NCBI RefSeq assembly: GCF_000622405.1
Contig: NZ_JASF01000009.1
Location: 1-32,606 of the forward strand
From: Sulfitobacter donghicola DSW-25 = KCTC 12864 = JCM 14565
Lineage (GTDB): Bacteria; Pseudomonadota; Alphaproteobacteria; Rhodobacterales; Rhodobacteraceae
DNA length: 32,606 nt
Direction: 5' to 3'
Shown here one piece after another: positions 15,153-23,158 of this stretch; position 1 is the stretch's first letter; the number at the start of each line of letters is the position of its first letter. The translations under genes were made by a program, and so were the position numbers. The notes under the pieces were generated by a model. That model was given only the letters and a program-made list of their open reading frames with translations, had not been told where the DNA came from and searched no databases.

Positions 15153-17399
15153 ATGAACGATGGATCAACGCGCGACACCAAGGTAACCACCAGCCATTGG
15201 GGCGCCTTTGAGGTCGATATCGAAAACGACCGCATCGTTGCAACACGGCCCTTTGCCGCTGATCCGCGCCCCTCGGCGATCCCTGAGGCTCTGCCAAAGG
15301 CGCTTCACCATAAATCTCGCGTCCTGCGCCCCTCTATCCGCAAGGCGTGGCTGGACACCCGCGAACGCACAGGCCGCGGCGCGGGCGAATTTGTCGAGGT
15401 ACCATGGGACGAAGCCCTCGACATTGCCGCAACTGAAATCACCCGCGTCTGTGACACCCACGGCAACGAGGCGATCTATGGCGGCTCTTACGGATGGGCC
15501 TCTGCGGGACGGTTCCACCACGCCCAAAGTCAGGTGCACCGTTTCCTGAACTGCATCGGCGGCTATGTGTCCTCCTTCGGCAGCTATTCAACGGGCTGTG
15601 CGCAATCCATCATGCCGCATGTCTTTGGCAGTAACTTTATGTCGCTGCTGTACGAACATCAGGACGGCTGGCAAACGATCTATGACAATGCCGAAACCTT
15701 GGTGATGTTCGGCGGGATCAATTCAAAAAACGCGCAGGTCAGCATGGGCGGGATCACCGAGCATGATACAGGCGTTTGGCTGGATCGGTTCATCGCCAAA
15801 GGGATCACCTGTGTTAACGTTGGTCCGCAACGCACAGACGCGCCAGACGGCTGTGATTGGATGGCCATTCGGCCTGCTTCGGATACGGCACTGATGTTGG
15901 CGCTTGCCCACGTGTTAGAGACTGAAAACCTCACCGATCGCGACTTTCTGAACCGCTACACTGTTGGTTATGAGCAATTCCGCCCCTACCTGCTGGGCGA
16001 AAGCGACGGCCAGCCGAAATCGCCTGAATGGGCGGCGCCGCTTTGTGGGGTGGGGCCGGACGAAATCCGCGCTCTGGCACGGCGCATGGCAAGCACCCCA
16101 ACGATGGTCACCGTGTCATGGTCGATCCAGCGGGCGCAGCATGGCGAACAGCCTTATTGGATGTCAGGCGTTCTGGCCGCCATGATCGGGCAGATCGGCC
16201 TTGCGGGATGTGGCGTGGGCTATGGCTTTGGCGCGATTGGCGGCGTGGGCAAGCGGCTAAAGGGTCTGCACGGCATGACCTTTCCGCAAAAGCAAAACCC
16301 GATCGACAAAGTGATCCCCGTTGCGCGTGTGGCCGACATGCTGCGCAACCCTGGCCAGCCTTTTGACTTTAACGGCAAACGTGAGCCCTATGCCGATATC
16401 CGACTGGTCTATTGGGCGGGGGGCAACCCCTATCACCACCATCAGGACCTAAACGCCCTGCATGACGCGTGGCAAAAGCCCGAAACCATCATCGTGAACG
16501 AACCCTATTGGACCGCCACCGCCAAACGCGGCGATATCGTCTTTCCCGCCACCACCCCGTATGAGCGCGAAGACATCGGGCGATCCAACCTTGATGATTA
16601 CCTGTTCCACATGCCGCAATGTGTGTCCCCCGTGGGGGAGGCGCGCAATGACTATGACATCTTTGCAGGGCTGGCCCAGCGGATGGGTGTGCAGGATGCC
16701 TTTACCGAAGGGAAAACCTCGGGTGAATGGATCGAACAGCTTTATGCCGCGTACCGCGAAGGTGCTGCGCAAAACGGGATAGACGTGCCCACCCTGCCCG
16801 CCTTGCGCGATGCCAATTGGGTGCAACTGCCGATCACCGTTGATGAACCGAACGACACGCTGTTTGCCCCGTTTCGCGCAAACCCTGATGCCGCGCCTTT
16901 GGGCACCCCTTCGGGCAAGATCGAGATCTATTCCGAAACGATTGCCAGCTTTGGCTATGACGATTGCATCGGCCACCCGATCTGGCTGCCGCCCGATGAA
17001 TGGCTGGGCAGCGCCTGTGCGCAGGCGCCGCTGCATATGGTATCGCCCCAGCCCGCAGACAAGCTGCACAGCCAGCTAGAAAGCGCGCTGGCCGACGTGA
17101 AGGGCGCACGACCGGAAACTGTTGTGCTGCATCCCGTTGATGCAGCCGCACGCGGCATTGCAAACGGTGATCTGGTCAAACTGTTCAACACCCGCGGCGC
17201 CTGCCGTGCCAAGGCGCAGATTTCCGAGGATATCATCCAAGGCGTCGTCGCCCTGCCCACAGGCGCATGGTACAGCGACCCTGACGCAGACATCGACCTT
17301 GATGGCAATCCCAATGTGCTGACCCGTGACATCGGCACATCACGTCTGGGCCAAGGGTGCAGCGCGCATACCGCCCTTGTGGAGGTTGCGAAACTTTAG
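15153..17399 (+). CDS. bisC: Cytoplasmic molybdopterin sulfoxide reductase, BisC/DorA family
   Basis: A 748-residue bis-MGD molybdenum enzyme of the DMSO-reductase family type III. GGSYGWASAGRFHHAQ (110-125) and SSFGSYSTGCAQ (140-151) are the family hallmark. Ser146 in YSTG is the expected Mo ligand, and no N-terminal Fe-S Cys motif is present. Later come VYWAGGNPYHHHQDLN, ANW and the C-terminal molydopterin-binding domain ending LGQGCSAHTALVEV. It has no signal peptide, unlike periplasmic DorA/TorA, so it should act in the cytoplasm on biotin or methionine sulfoxide like BisC. No cytochrome partner or dedicated chaperone is encoded. It follows the receptor operon with 164 bases between, so probably has its own promoter. 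Exact substrate is not readable. Confidence 0.88.
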   Translation: MNDGSTRDTKVTTSHWGAFEVDIENDRIVATRPFAADPRPSAIPEALPKALHHKSRVLRPSIRKAWLDTRERTGRGAGEFVEVPWDEALDIAATEITRVCDTHGNEAIYGGSYGWASAGRFHHAQSQVHRFLNCIGGYVSSFGSYSTGCAQSIMPHVFGSNFMSLLYEHQDGWQTIYDNAETLVMFGGINSKNAQVSMGGITEHDTGVWLDRFIAKGITCVNVGPQRTDAPDGCDWMAIRPASDTALMLALAHVLETENLTDRDFLNRYTVGYEQFRPYLLGESDGQPKSPEWAAPLCGVGPDEIRALARRMASTPTMVTVSWSIQRAQHGEQPYWMSGVLAAMIGQIGLAGCGVGYGFGAIGGVGKRLKGLHGMTFPQKQNPIDKVIPVARVADMLRNPGQPFDFNGKREPYADIRLVYWAGGNPYHHHQDLNALHDAWQKPETIIVNEPYWTATAKRGDIVFPATTPYEREDIGRSNLDDYLFHMPQCVSPVGEARNDYDIFAGLAQRMGVQDAFTEGKTSGEWIEQLYAAYREGAAQNGIDVPTLPALRDANWVQLPITVDEPNDTLFAPFRANPDAAPLGTPSGKIEIYSETIASFGYDDCIGHPIWLPPDEWLGSACAQAPLHMVSPQPADKLHSQLESALADVKGARPETVVLHPVDAAARGIANGDLVKLFNTRGACRAKAQISEDIIQGVVALPTGAWYSDPDADIDLDGNPNVLTRDIGTSRLGQGCSAHTALVEVAKL

Positions 17400-17412
17400 C
17401 TACGGCTGGCCT

Positions 17413-18306
17413 CTATTTTGGCGCCGTCACCCTGCGGCGCCAAACGATAAACAACCCCGAAGCGACAATCAAAGAGGACCCTAACAGCATTGGGAAACTC
17501 AGCTCTTCGCCAAAAACCGTGACGCCCAAGGCTACGCCAAACAAGAGCCGCGTGTATCGAAAGGGTGTAACGGCAGAAACTTCGCCCGTCCGCATGGCCT
17601 TCATCAGGCAGGAATAGGCCGCGATGCCCGACAGCACGGCCGCCAACAGGATCAAGGCGGCATCTGCGCTAGGCCGTACAAAGGGCGCGCCCTGCCAGAT
17701 CGAAAACAACACCCCTGCCACCACAACCGACAAGAACCCGTATAGGCCCAAGATCGACGTGCTCAGCGATGCAGGGGCCGCGCGGCTGGCCAGATCCCGC
17801 CCCGCAAACCCTAGCATCCCGATCACGGCCAAGACCGAGAGGATCGAAAAGCTGTCCGTTCCCGGCTCGACAATAATCACAACTCCGATCAGGCCGATGA
17901 CAATGGCAAGCCACCGACGCCAGCCCACCTGTTCCCCAAACAGCAGCGCCGCACAGGCCACAACGACCAAAGGCGTCGCCTGCAAGATGACCGTCGCCGC
18001 CGAAAGCGGGATCAACGACAGGGACAGAAAATAAAACAACCGCCCGATCACTTCGAACACCACCCGAATGCGCATGGGGCGGGACAGGACCTCGGGCGGG
18101 AAAAGGGGCTCTTTATTCAGGCGCGCCAGACAGGCAAATAGAAAGGCGCCGCCAAGCCCGAAGAGGATCAGGATTTGCCCGATCGGCACAGTAACTGACG
18201 CGGCCTTGATCAATGTATCCTCGATGGCGAATATCCCCATCGAAACAACCATCCAGAGGCTCCCTAATAGGTTTGCCTTGCGATCCGTGGCGATTGAAGC
18301 TGTCAC
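17413..18306 (-). CDS. EamA/DMT-family membrane exporter
   Basis: A ten-helix drug/metabolite transporter built of two EamA repeats. The GTG at 18306, with GGGA six bases upstream, gives 297 residues. A longer frame to 18369 would start at a poor TTG. Repeat one includes WMVVSMGIFAIEDTLIKAAS and PLSAATVILQATPLVVVACAALLFGE. Repeat two ends TPFRYTRLLFGVALGVTVFGEE. Substrate cannot be inferred. A GC-rich 9-bp hairpin (17417-17425 with 17436-17444) overlaps its last codons and may end transcripts coming from the convergent bisC gene. It is separated from parD by a short divergent promoter region. Confidence 0.88.
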   Translation of the reverse strand: MTASIATDRKANLLGSLWMVVSMGIFAIEDTLIKAASVTVPIGQILILFGLGGAFLFACLARLNKEPLFPPEVLSRPMRIRVVFEVIGRLFYFLSLSLIPLSAATVILQATPLVVVACAALLFGEQVGWRRWLAIVIGLIGVVIIVEPGTDSFSILSVLAVIGMLGFAGRDLASRAAPASLSTSILGLYGFLSVVVAGVLFSIWQGAPFVRPSADAALILLAAVLSGIAAYSCLMKAMRTGEVSAVTPFRYTRLLFGVALGVTVFGEELSFPMLLGSSLIVASGLFIVWRRRVTAPK

Positions 18307-18393
18307 AAATTTTCCCGACCTGTAAATCCCCTGCCCCCGCCTGTTGCAGGAACCATGACCACCCGTCAAGCCTAGGCCGCTTATGGTTTAGAA

Positions 18394-18422
18394 TTGAAAT
18401 TTGGCAATCTTTGCCATACACT
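18394..18422 (+). promoter_or_regulatory. parDE promoter with built-in operator
   Basis: TTGAAA (18394-18399) and TACACT (18417-18422) are separated by 17 bases. The spacer contains the inverted repeat TGGCAA-TCT-TTGCCA (18402-18416). A ribbon-helix-helix antitoxin bound there would block polymerase, as expected for autoregulation by ParD/ParE. Confidence 0.6.
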
Positions 18423-18441
18423 CAGCCCAAAGGAGCACATA

Positions 18442-18672
18442 ATGGCCACGATGAACATTTCCCTGCCCGATACGATGAAAAACTGGGTCGAGACGCAAGC
18501 CCAGAACGGGTTGTACGCCAATTCCTCAGATTACGTGCGGGACCTGATCCGCCGTGACCAAAGCCGCGCGCAAATCATCGGTGATGTGCAGGCCGCATTG
18601 GATGCAGGGCGGGCAAGCGGCCCTGCGACGGCGTTTGACGCTCAGGCGTTTAAACAGTCTCTAAAAGGCTAA
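18442..18672 (+). CDS. parD: ParD-family antitoxin
   Basis: A 76-residue protein with an N-terminal ribbon-helix-helix: strand MNISLPDTMKNWVE (4-17), then two helices through SSDYVRDLIRRDQ (28-40). The tail (about 55-76) is the part that usually wraps the toxin. The ATG at 18442 has AAAGGAG nearby. It is followed after three bases by the ParE-like toxin. The pair should kill or arrest plasmid-free daughter cells, since ParE-type toxins generally outlast their antitoxin and act on DNA gyrase. The antitoxin probably represses its own promoter through the inverted repeat at 18402-18416. Confidence 0.9.
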   Translation: MATMNISLPDTMKNWVETQAQNGLYANSSDYVRDLIRRDQSRAQIIGDVQAALDAGRASGPATAFDAQAFKQSLKG

Positions 18673-18675
18673 ATC

Positions 18676-18972
18676 TTGGAGAAAATCCGCCTTACCCCCC
18701 TCGCCCGACAAGACCTGCGCGACATCTGGACCTTTGGTGCCGAGACATGGGGAGACGCACAGGCCGAGCGGTATTTCGATGCGATCTACGCCACCCTAGA
18801 GCTGATCGCCGATTTCCCCGACATTGCGCGGCTGCGGCAAGAATTCTCGCCGCCCATCCGCCTGCACCCGCATCAAAGCCATGTCATCGCCTATGACGCT
18901 GCCGAGGGCGGGATTGATGTGATCCGCATCTTACATATGAAGGCAGATGTTTTGGCCTTGTTAGAGCCTTAG
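18676..18972 (+). CDS. parE: ParE-family toxin
   Basis: A 98-residue RelE/ParE-superfamily toxin starting at TTG (18676) with AAAGG seven bases upstream in the end of parD. Family features are LTPLARQDLRDIWTFGAETWGDAQAERYFDAI (7-38), then LIADFPDIARLR and the C-terminal strands SHVIAYDA..GIDVIRILH. The lack of RelE catalytic His/Arg arrangement favours a ParE gyrase poison over an mRNA nuclease. It converges on parB with only 34 bases between them, placing the addiction pair beside the partition genes. The gap has no clear terminator. Confidence 0.88.
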   Translation: MEKIRLTPLARQDLRDIWTFGAETWGDAQAERYFDAIYATLELIADFPDIARLRQEFSPPIRLHPHQSHVIAYDAAEGGIDVIRILHMKADVLALLEP

Positions 18973-19006
18973 ACGCCGCGCGAATTAGTCTCTAACAAAG
19001 GGTTTA

Positions 19007-20059
19007 TCAAACTGCGCCCTTTAGCAGGGCAATCACCTCTTGCATATCAGCATCATTGATATCGCCATCCAGTTGGATAACGATCCCCTGCCCTTTTCGC
19101 GACCATCCGATTGTGGTGCCGCGTTGGGTTTGGATGGTTTCCACCTGCGCCTTTGGGCGGCCGCCGCGTGGCTTTTCGCCGCTTTGGGGTTTCGCCACGA
19201 AACCCGACAGCACCCGATCAACAACCGCCCATTCTTCAACTGCATCCGCAGGGGCAGCCGCGGCCAAGCCCTCGCGCAGCGCGTCCCCTGCCCCATCCCT
19301 AAGGCCAGCGGCAATGGCCAGTCCTTGTTTTTCCTTCAACGCCAAAGGAAAGCTAAGCACATCGCCCAGACGTTCAAACACCATGGCAAAGGAGCGGATT
19401 TTAGAGCGCTTAGCCTTGGACGCAAAAGCAAACAGTTTTGCGGTTGCTTCTTCGACACTGCTGTACACACCGTTTTGCGCCGCCAGAACGGCGATGCGGC
19501 CGCGTTCAAAATGGGTCAGGTCCGAACGGATCTCATTCTCTTCGACCATCGCCTCCATGCTGGCGGCCGAGGACGCCGCAGGGCGCACCAGCGCTTCGAT
19601 CACACCTGCCCCCTGCCCTGGCTGGCCGCGCAGCTCGCTCACCGCGCGGAAACGGCGATAGCCCGAAATCAGCCCATAGCGCGGCTGGCCTTCCACAGGC
19701 TCTAGCTCGCACACTTCGACGGGCATGCGCAGACCATTGGCAAGGATCGCAGCCTTGAGTTCGGCGAAATCCTCTGGGTTCAGGTCCATCCTGTCGCGGG
19801 TTAGAACCGAGGCATCAACCGCATCAATCGGGATCAGCCGCGCCACCAGCCCTTGGGCCTCGATCGCGCGATATTTGTCCAGCTCGGCCAGTTTGGCGCG
19901 CATGGCCGGATCAACAGCATTCATGTTCATAGCACTCTCCGCTGCCACTTGGGCAATCGGCGCCATCCCGGGATTGGGAGAGGTTTCGCGACGAAACTCC
20001 TCTTCGATCTTATTGAGGTCTTCGGCGCTTGGCGCGGTGAGCTTGCGACGTTTAGCCAT
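19007..20059 (-). CDS. parB: Plasmid partition protein ParB
   Basis: A 350-residue centromere-binding protein of the ParB/RepB family. The N-terminal domain carries LNPEDFAELKAAILANGLRMPVEV (93-116) and the CTP-binding box GYRRFRA (133-139). The central helix-turn-helix domain begins MVEENEIRSDLTHFERGRIAVLAA. A Lys/Arg-rich linker (PRGGRPKAQ) leads to a short C-terminal dimer domain. It is six bases downstream of parA in one operon. Two of the four candidate parS near-palindromes lie inside this gene (19189-19203, 19983-19997). Together with ParA it should segregate the plasmid. Confidence 0.93.
   Translation of the reverse strand: MAKRRKLTAPSAEDLNKIEEEFRRETSPNPGMAPIAQVAAESAMNMNAVDPAMRAKLAELDKYRAIEAQGLVARLIPIDAVDASVLTRDRMDLNPEDFAELKAAILANGLRMPVEVCELEPVEGQPRYGLISGYRRFRAVSELRGQPGQGAGVIEALVRPAASSAASMEAMVEENEIRSDLTHFERGRIAVLAAQNGVYSSVEEATAKLFAFASKAKRSKIRSFAMVFERLGDVLSFPLALKEKQGLAIAAGLRDGAGDALREGLAAAAPADAVEEWAVVDRVLSGFVAKPQSGEKPRGGRPKAQVETIQTQRGTTIGWSRKGQGIVIQLDGDINDADMQEVIALLKGAV
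19187..19205. repeat. Candidate parS site 1 (inside parB)
   Basis: GTTTCG-CCA-CGAAAC at 19189-19203, extended by two more paired bases on each side (GGGTTTCG/CGAAACCC). It is one of four sites sharing GTTTCG-N3-CGAAAC, all within the partition region. A ParB-binding role is inferred from position and symmetry. Confidence 0.6.
19983..19997. repeat. Candidate parS site 2 (inside parB)
   Basis: GTTTCG-CGA-CGAAAC, an exact match to the shared 6-3-6 palindrome, about 80 bases inside the 5' end of parB. Confidence 0.6.
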
Positions 20060-20065
20060 GATGTC

Positions 20066-21463
20066 TTACTCCTCTGCTACCGTATCGGGCGTTGCGTCAT
20101 CCATTTGCAGATCCCGCCACCAACAGCCCAAGATGATCTCTTTGACCTCGCCCCATGTGCGGTCAAAGGCCTCGCGGCCGCGCACATAGGTGTCGCGGTT
20201 AAACTCGCGGTAATCTGCCTCGTAAATCCCGCTGACCTGTTCGCCCGCCTGCCCAACCATGGCGGTGAAATCCTGCCGATAGGTTGTCATGAAATCCCCG
20301 AAATAGGCCTGCACCACATTGGCCAGATCGGTCTGTTGTGCGGGGTCAAATCGGGTGATCATCGCGCGCACAGCGTCCCATTCAAACCGGACTTCCTCTA
20401 GCCCCGCACCGACACGCGACATGTTTTCGCCGTCCTCGATGCTGGCAAAAGTGGAATAGAGCATGTCAAAGAAACGGCCCGTTGAATCAAACTCAAGGAA
20501 AGAGGCCCCAAGCGGCACCAGCAGAATATCGGCAGCCGCCAGCGCGTTAATCGTGAGATAGCCGAGGGCAGGGGGCGTATCGAGGAAAATCAGGTCGTAT
20601 TTATCCAGCAACCCTTCGTCCTCTAGGAACCCACCCAAAGCATCCCACAGCGGCCACGAGCGCAGCTGCATCCGCCAGACGGGGACCTGAAATTCGGCCC
20701 AATAGAGGTTCAATTGCGCGCCGATCAGGTCGATGTTGGGCCAGTGGGTTTTCTGGATCACGTCATCAGCGGTGATCTCGGTCGCGGCTTGTAGGGTTTC
20801 GTCCAGAGGTTTCGTCGCGAAACCGCCTGCGGCCAGCACGCTGTTTTCCGCCGCCAGATGCCCTGCGAAATGTTTTGCAATCAGGGGAAAGGCGGTTTGC
20901 CATTCGTCCTCGACCTTACCGCCCATGATCGAGGTCATGGACCCTTGGCTATCGAGGTCAATCACCAGCACCTTATACCCGTCCAAGGCTGCGCTCATCG
21001 CGAGATGCGCACAGGTAGAGGTTTTGCCGACGCCGCCTTTGAAATTCGCCACGGCCAAAACTTTGGCGGGCAGACCTTCGGGGCGATAGGGCAGGTATTC
21101 ACGATCCGCGGCACCCTCGGCCGCAAAATGCTGGCGCAGCTGCAAGACCTCTTCGAGGGTGAACCATTTTGATCCGCCTTCGCCGGTGCCTTGCGGTAGA
21201 TCGGGGTGTTGTTTCAACACGCGCCGGAAATGAGCAGGGGCGAGGGGGATCAGATATTTGCACACTTCCCACGTTGAAAATTTGCGCAGGTGTTTTTGCC
21301 CATCTGGCGAATACCCGCGCCGCGCCAGATCATCACGCCCTTTGGCGGCGAAACTAGCCGCTTTTGCAAAGCGAGTCGTTGTGACAGGATCAGCTAACTT
21401 GCTAGCCGCTTGTTTCGGGTCGATGTTGTAGTATGGGGGGAGGGGGGTATCCTTGCTCGCCAT
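20066..21463 (-). CDS. parA: Plasmid partition ATPase ParA
   Basis: A 465-residue type Ia ParA. An N-terminal extension of about 130 residues includes a helix-turn-helix-like part (FSTWEVCKYLIPLAPAHFRR), typical of ParA proteins that repress their own operon. The deviant Walker A is KGGVGKT (142-148), followed by the switch DLDSQG (169-174) and the Walker B region LIFLDTPPALGY. GAGG six bases before the ATG supports the start. ParB follows immediately. One candidate parS lies inside the gene (20809-20823) and one just upstream (21538-21552). It is divergent from rep, with the origin between them. Confidence 0.94.
   Translation of the reverse strand: MASKDTPLPPYYNIDPKQAASKLADPVTTTRFAKAASFAAKGRDDLARRGYSPDGQKHLRKFSTWEVCKYLIPLAPAHFRRVLKQHPDLPQGTGEGGSKWFTLEEVLQLRQHFAAEGAADREYLPYRPEGLPAKVLAVANFKGGVGKTSTCAHLAMSAALDGYKVLVIDLDSQGSMTSIMGGKVEDEWQTAFPLIAKHFAGHLAAENSVLAAGGFATKPLDETLQAATEITADDVIQKTHWPNIDLIGAQLNLYWAEFQVPVWRMQLRSWPLWDALGGFLEDEGLLDKYDLIFLDTPPALGYLTINALAAADILLVPLGASFLEFDSTGRFFDMLYSTFASIEDGENMSRVGAGLEEVRFEWDAVRAMITRFDPAQQTDLANVVQAYFGDFMTTYRQDFTAMVGQAGEQVSGIYEADYREFNRDTYVRGREAFDRTWGEVKEIILGCWWRDLQMDDATPDTVAEE
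20809..20823. repeat. Candidate parS site 3 (inside parA)
   Basis: GTTTCG-TCG-CGAAAC, exact in both arms, with one further paired base outside (GG..CC). Confidence 0.6.
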
Positions 21464-21537
21464 ATGTCTGCCTCGATATGTTCGTTGTTTTCTGCAATAT
21501 CACAGAAACTATCACATATCACCATCCCCCCGTTACC

Positions 21538-21552
21538 GTTTCGCGGCGAAAC
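21538..21552. repeat. Candidate parS site 4 (upstream of parA)
   Basis: GTTTCG-CGG-CGAAAC, 75 bases upstream of the parA start and beside the origin. This is the only non-coding copy, so it may also serve as the operator of the parAB operon. A weaker relative CTTTGG-CGG-CGAAAC lies at 21340-21354. Confidence 0.65.
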
Positions 21553-21949
21553 CCAGTAAATCTGAAAAGAAGACAACACATAGTTTGTTATGTTTATGTA
21601 TCTTTAAGAAGTTTAGCTGGATTTTATGGACGTTAATTCAATGGGTTGACCTATTTTGGGGACCTGAATACAGGATGGCGGGGGCCCTGATACAGGGGCA
21701 AAGGTGCCCGAATACAGGGGCAAGGACTCCGATTCGCGGGATTGCAGGAACCCGAATACGGGTAGAGCCTAATATCGCCTGTTTAGAGCCTTTCGGGGTG
21801 ATGCGGCTCTGATCTCTCCCCAAAGTCATCCCGTATTCAGGTACCTTTAACACCAGAGCGCGCGTTGCGTTTGCCACTGCTTAAGGAACCCGTGCGCAGC
21901 TTTACTGTAGGTGCCTTTTGGGGTAACGTCCAAGAAAAAGAGCAGACAG
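21553..21949. other. Replication origin with iterons
   Basis: The non-coding region between parA and rep. An AT-rich stretch (about 21555-21650) suits strand opening. Next come repeats of CC[CT]GAATAC[AG]GG at 21663-21674, 21686-21704 (one A missing, extended by GGCAAAGG), 21707-21725 (extended by GGCAAGG) and 21751-21762, and an inverted copy at 21830-21841. Starts are 23, 21 and 44 bases apart, with a poor copy near 21729 filling the gap, so the spacing is about 22 bases or two helical turns. A TTGACC box (21646-21651) just before the first iteron hints that Rep may repress its own promoter. No clear DnaA box was found. Confidence 0.82.
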
Positions 21950-23122
21950 ATGAACGCAGAAGAAAACGCCAATCTCAGCGGCGCCTTGCGGCGGCCCTCG
22001 GTAAAAAAGAATGTCGCGGCTATTCATGTCTCGGGCAAGTTGACGCTGTTGCAGCGTAAATTGTCTAATGTTTTATTGCTCAACGCCTATGACACGCTGA
22101 TCTCGCGCAGCACGCACCGCATTGATGCGCGCACCCTGTGCATGATGATCGGCTATAATTCCAACGATACAGAATCGCTCAAGGCGTCTTTGCGCGGCTT
22201 GGCCGAAACGGTCGCCGAATGGGATATGCTGGATGAAAAGGGGCGGCAGGAATGGGGGGTTTCTGCGCTGCTGTCTTTTGCCAAGCTAAAGGATGGCGTG
22301 TGCGAATATGCCTATTCCCCCGCGCTGGCGGAAAAGCTGCACGACCCCAAAGTGTTTGCGCTGATCAATCTCAACATCCAGCGCCAGTTCACCGGTGGTC
22401 ACGCGCTGGCGCTGTATGAAAACTGTTTTCGCTTTATCGGGACGGGCTCCACCGGCTGGTGGCCGCTCGAGACGTTTCGCCGTCTGATGGGCGTTGACGG
22501 GTCGGAGTATTACGAGAGCTACAAACACCTGAACGCCAAGATCATCAAACCCGCCGTGGCCGAGGTGAACAAAGTTTCAGACATCACCATCACGCCCGAG
22601 ATCCGCAAACAGGGCAGGGCGGTTAGCCATATCCGCCTGCTGATCAAACGCAACCCGCAGCTGTCGATCCTTGATATTGATGACGGGGCGGGGCTGCGTA
22701 AGGGGGATGTTTATGCGCAGCTGCGCGCGCTGGGGGTGAGCGACCGTTTGGCGCGCCAATGGCTGACCGAGCACGGCGAAGACTATGTGAGCGAAAAGCT
22801 GGCCTATGTCTCGGCGCGCCGCGAAGTGAAAAGCCCTGTTAGCTATCTGCGCCGCGCCATTGACGAGGATTTCACGGCGGGGAGCGACAAACCCGCCGCC
22901 CCCGAGACCCCCCGCGCAAAGCAGCTAAAGGCGGTTCAGGATGCTGTTGCCGCGCGTTCCCCCACGCGGCGCGACGCGGATCGCGCGCTGTTTCGCAGCC
23001 GCCTGTCCGATGCGGCGCTGGTCGAGGATTTTGACCGCCACGGATGGATGTCTGCCCTGAACGCCAAAGCGATCTTTGCGTTTTGGGAGGACGTCGAACC
23101 AGGGATTTTTGAGGCGCTCTGA
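21950..23122 (+). CDS. repB: Replication initiator protein, Rep_3/RepB type
   Basis: A 390-residue plasmid initiator. The first winged-helix domain includes GKLTLLQRKLSNVLLLNAYD, DARTLCMMIGYNSNDTESLKASL and LKDGVCEYAYSPALAEKL. The second includes YENCFRFIGTGSTGWWPLETFRRLMGV, YYESYKHLNAKIIKPAVAEVN and KQGRAVSHIRLLIKR, the standard Rep_3 pattern. The C-terminal part (about 250-390) is longer than in minimal Rep_3 proteins and ends VEDFDRHGWMSALNAKAIFAFWEDVEPGIFEAL. I chose the ATG at 21950. A GTG at 21911 would add 13 residues but has no ribosome site. It should bind the iterons just upstream and recruit host DnaB. Confidence 0.93.
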   Translation: MNAEENANLSGALRRPSVKKNVAAIHVSGKLTLLQRKLSNVLLLNAYDTLISRSTHRIDARTLCMMIGYNSNDTESLKASLRGLAETVAEWDMLDEKGRQEWGVSALLSFAKLKDGVCEYAYSPALAEKLHDPKVFALINLNIQRQFTGGHALALYENCFRFIGTGSTGWWPLETFRRLMGVDGSEYYESYKHLNAKIIKPAVAEVNKVSDITITPEIRKQGRAVSHIRLLIKRNPQLSILDIDDGAGLRKGDVYAQLRALGVSDRLARQWLTEHGEDYVSEKLAYVSARREVKSPVSYLRRAIDEDFTAGSDKPAAPETPRAKQLKAVQDAVAARSPTRRDADRALFRSRLSDAALVEDFDRHGWMSALNAKAIFAFWEDVEPGIFEAL

Positions 23123-23158
23123 TAAGGGCGGAAATTCATCTAGCGTCAGAGTTTTTTG

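Noticed and set aside
16449..17069. 206-residue minus-strand open frame opposite the molybdoenzyme gene
   Set aside because: Shadow of the bisC frame. No independent start signal or domain.
19040..19705. 221-residue plus-strand frame opposite parB
   Set aside because: parB has the full ParB domain pattern on the other strand. This frame is a shadow.
21638..21877. 79-residue minus-strand open frame in the origin
   Set aside because: It consists of translated iterons, so the repeats explain it.
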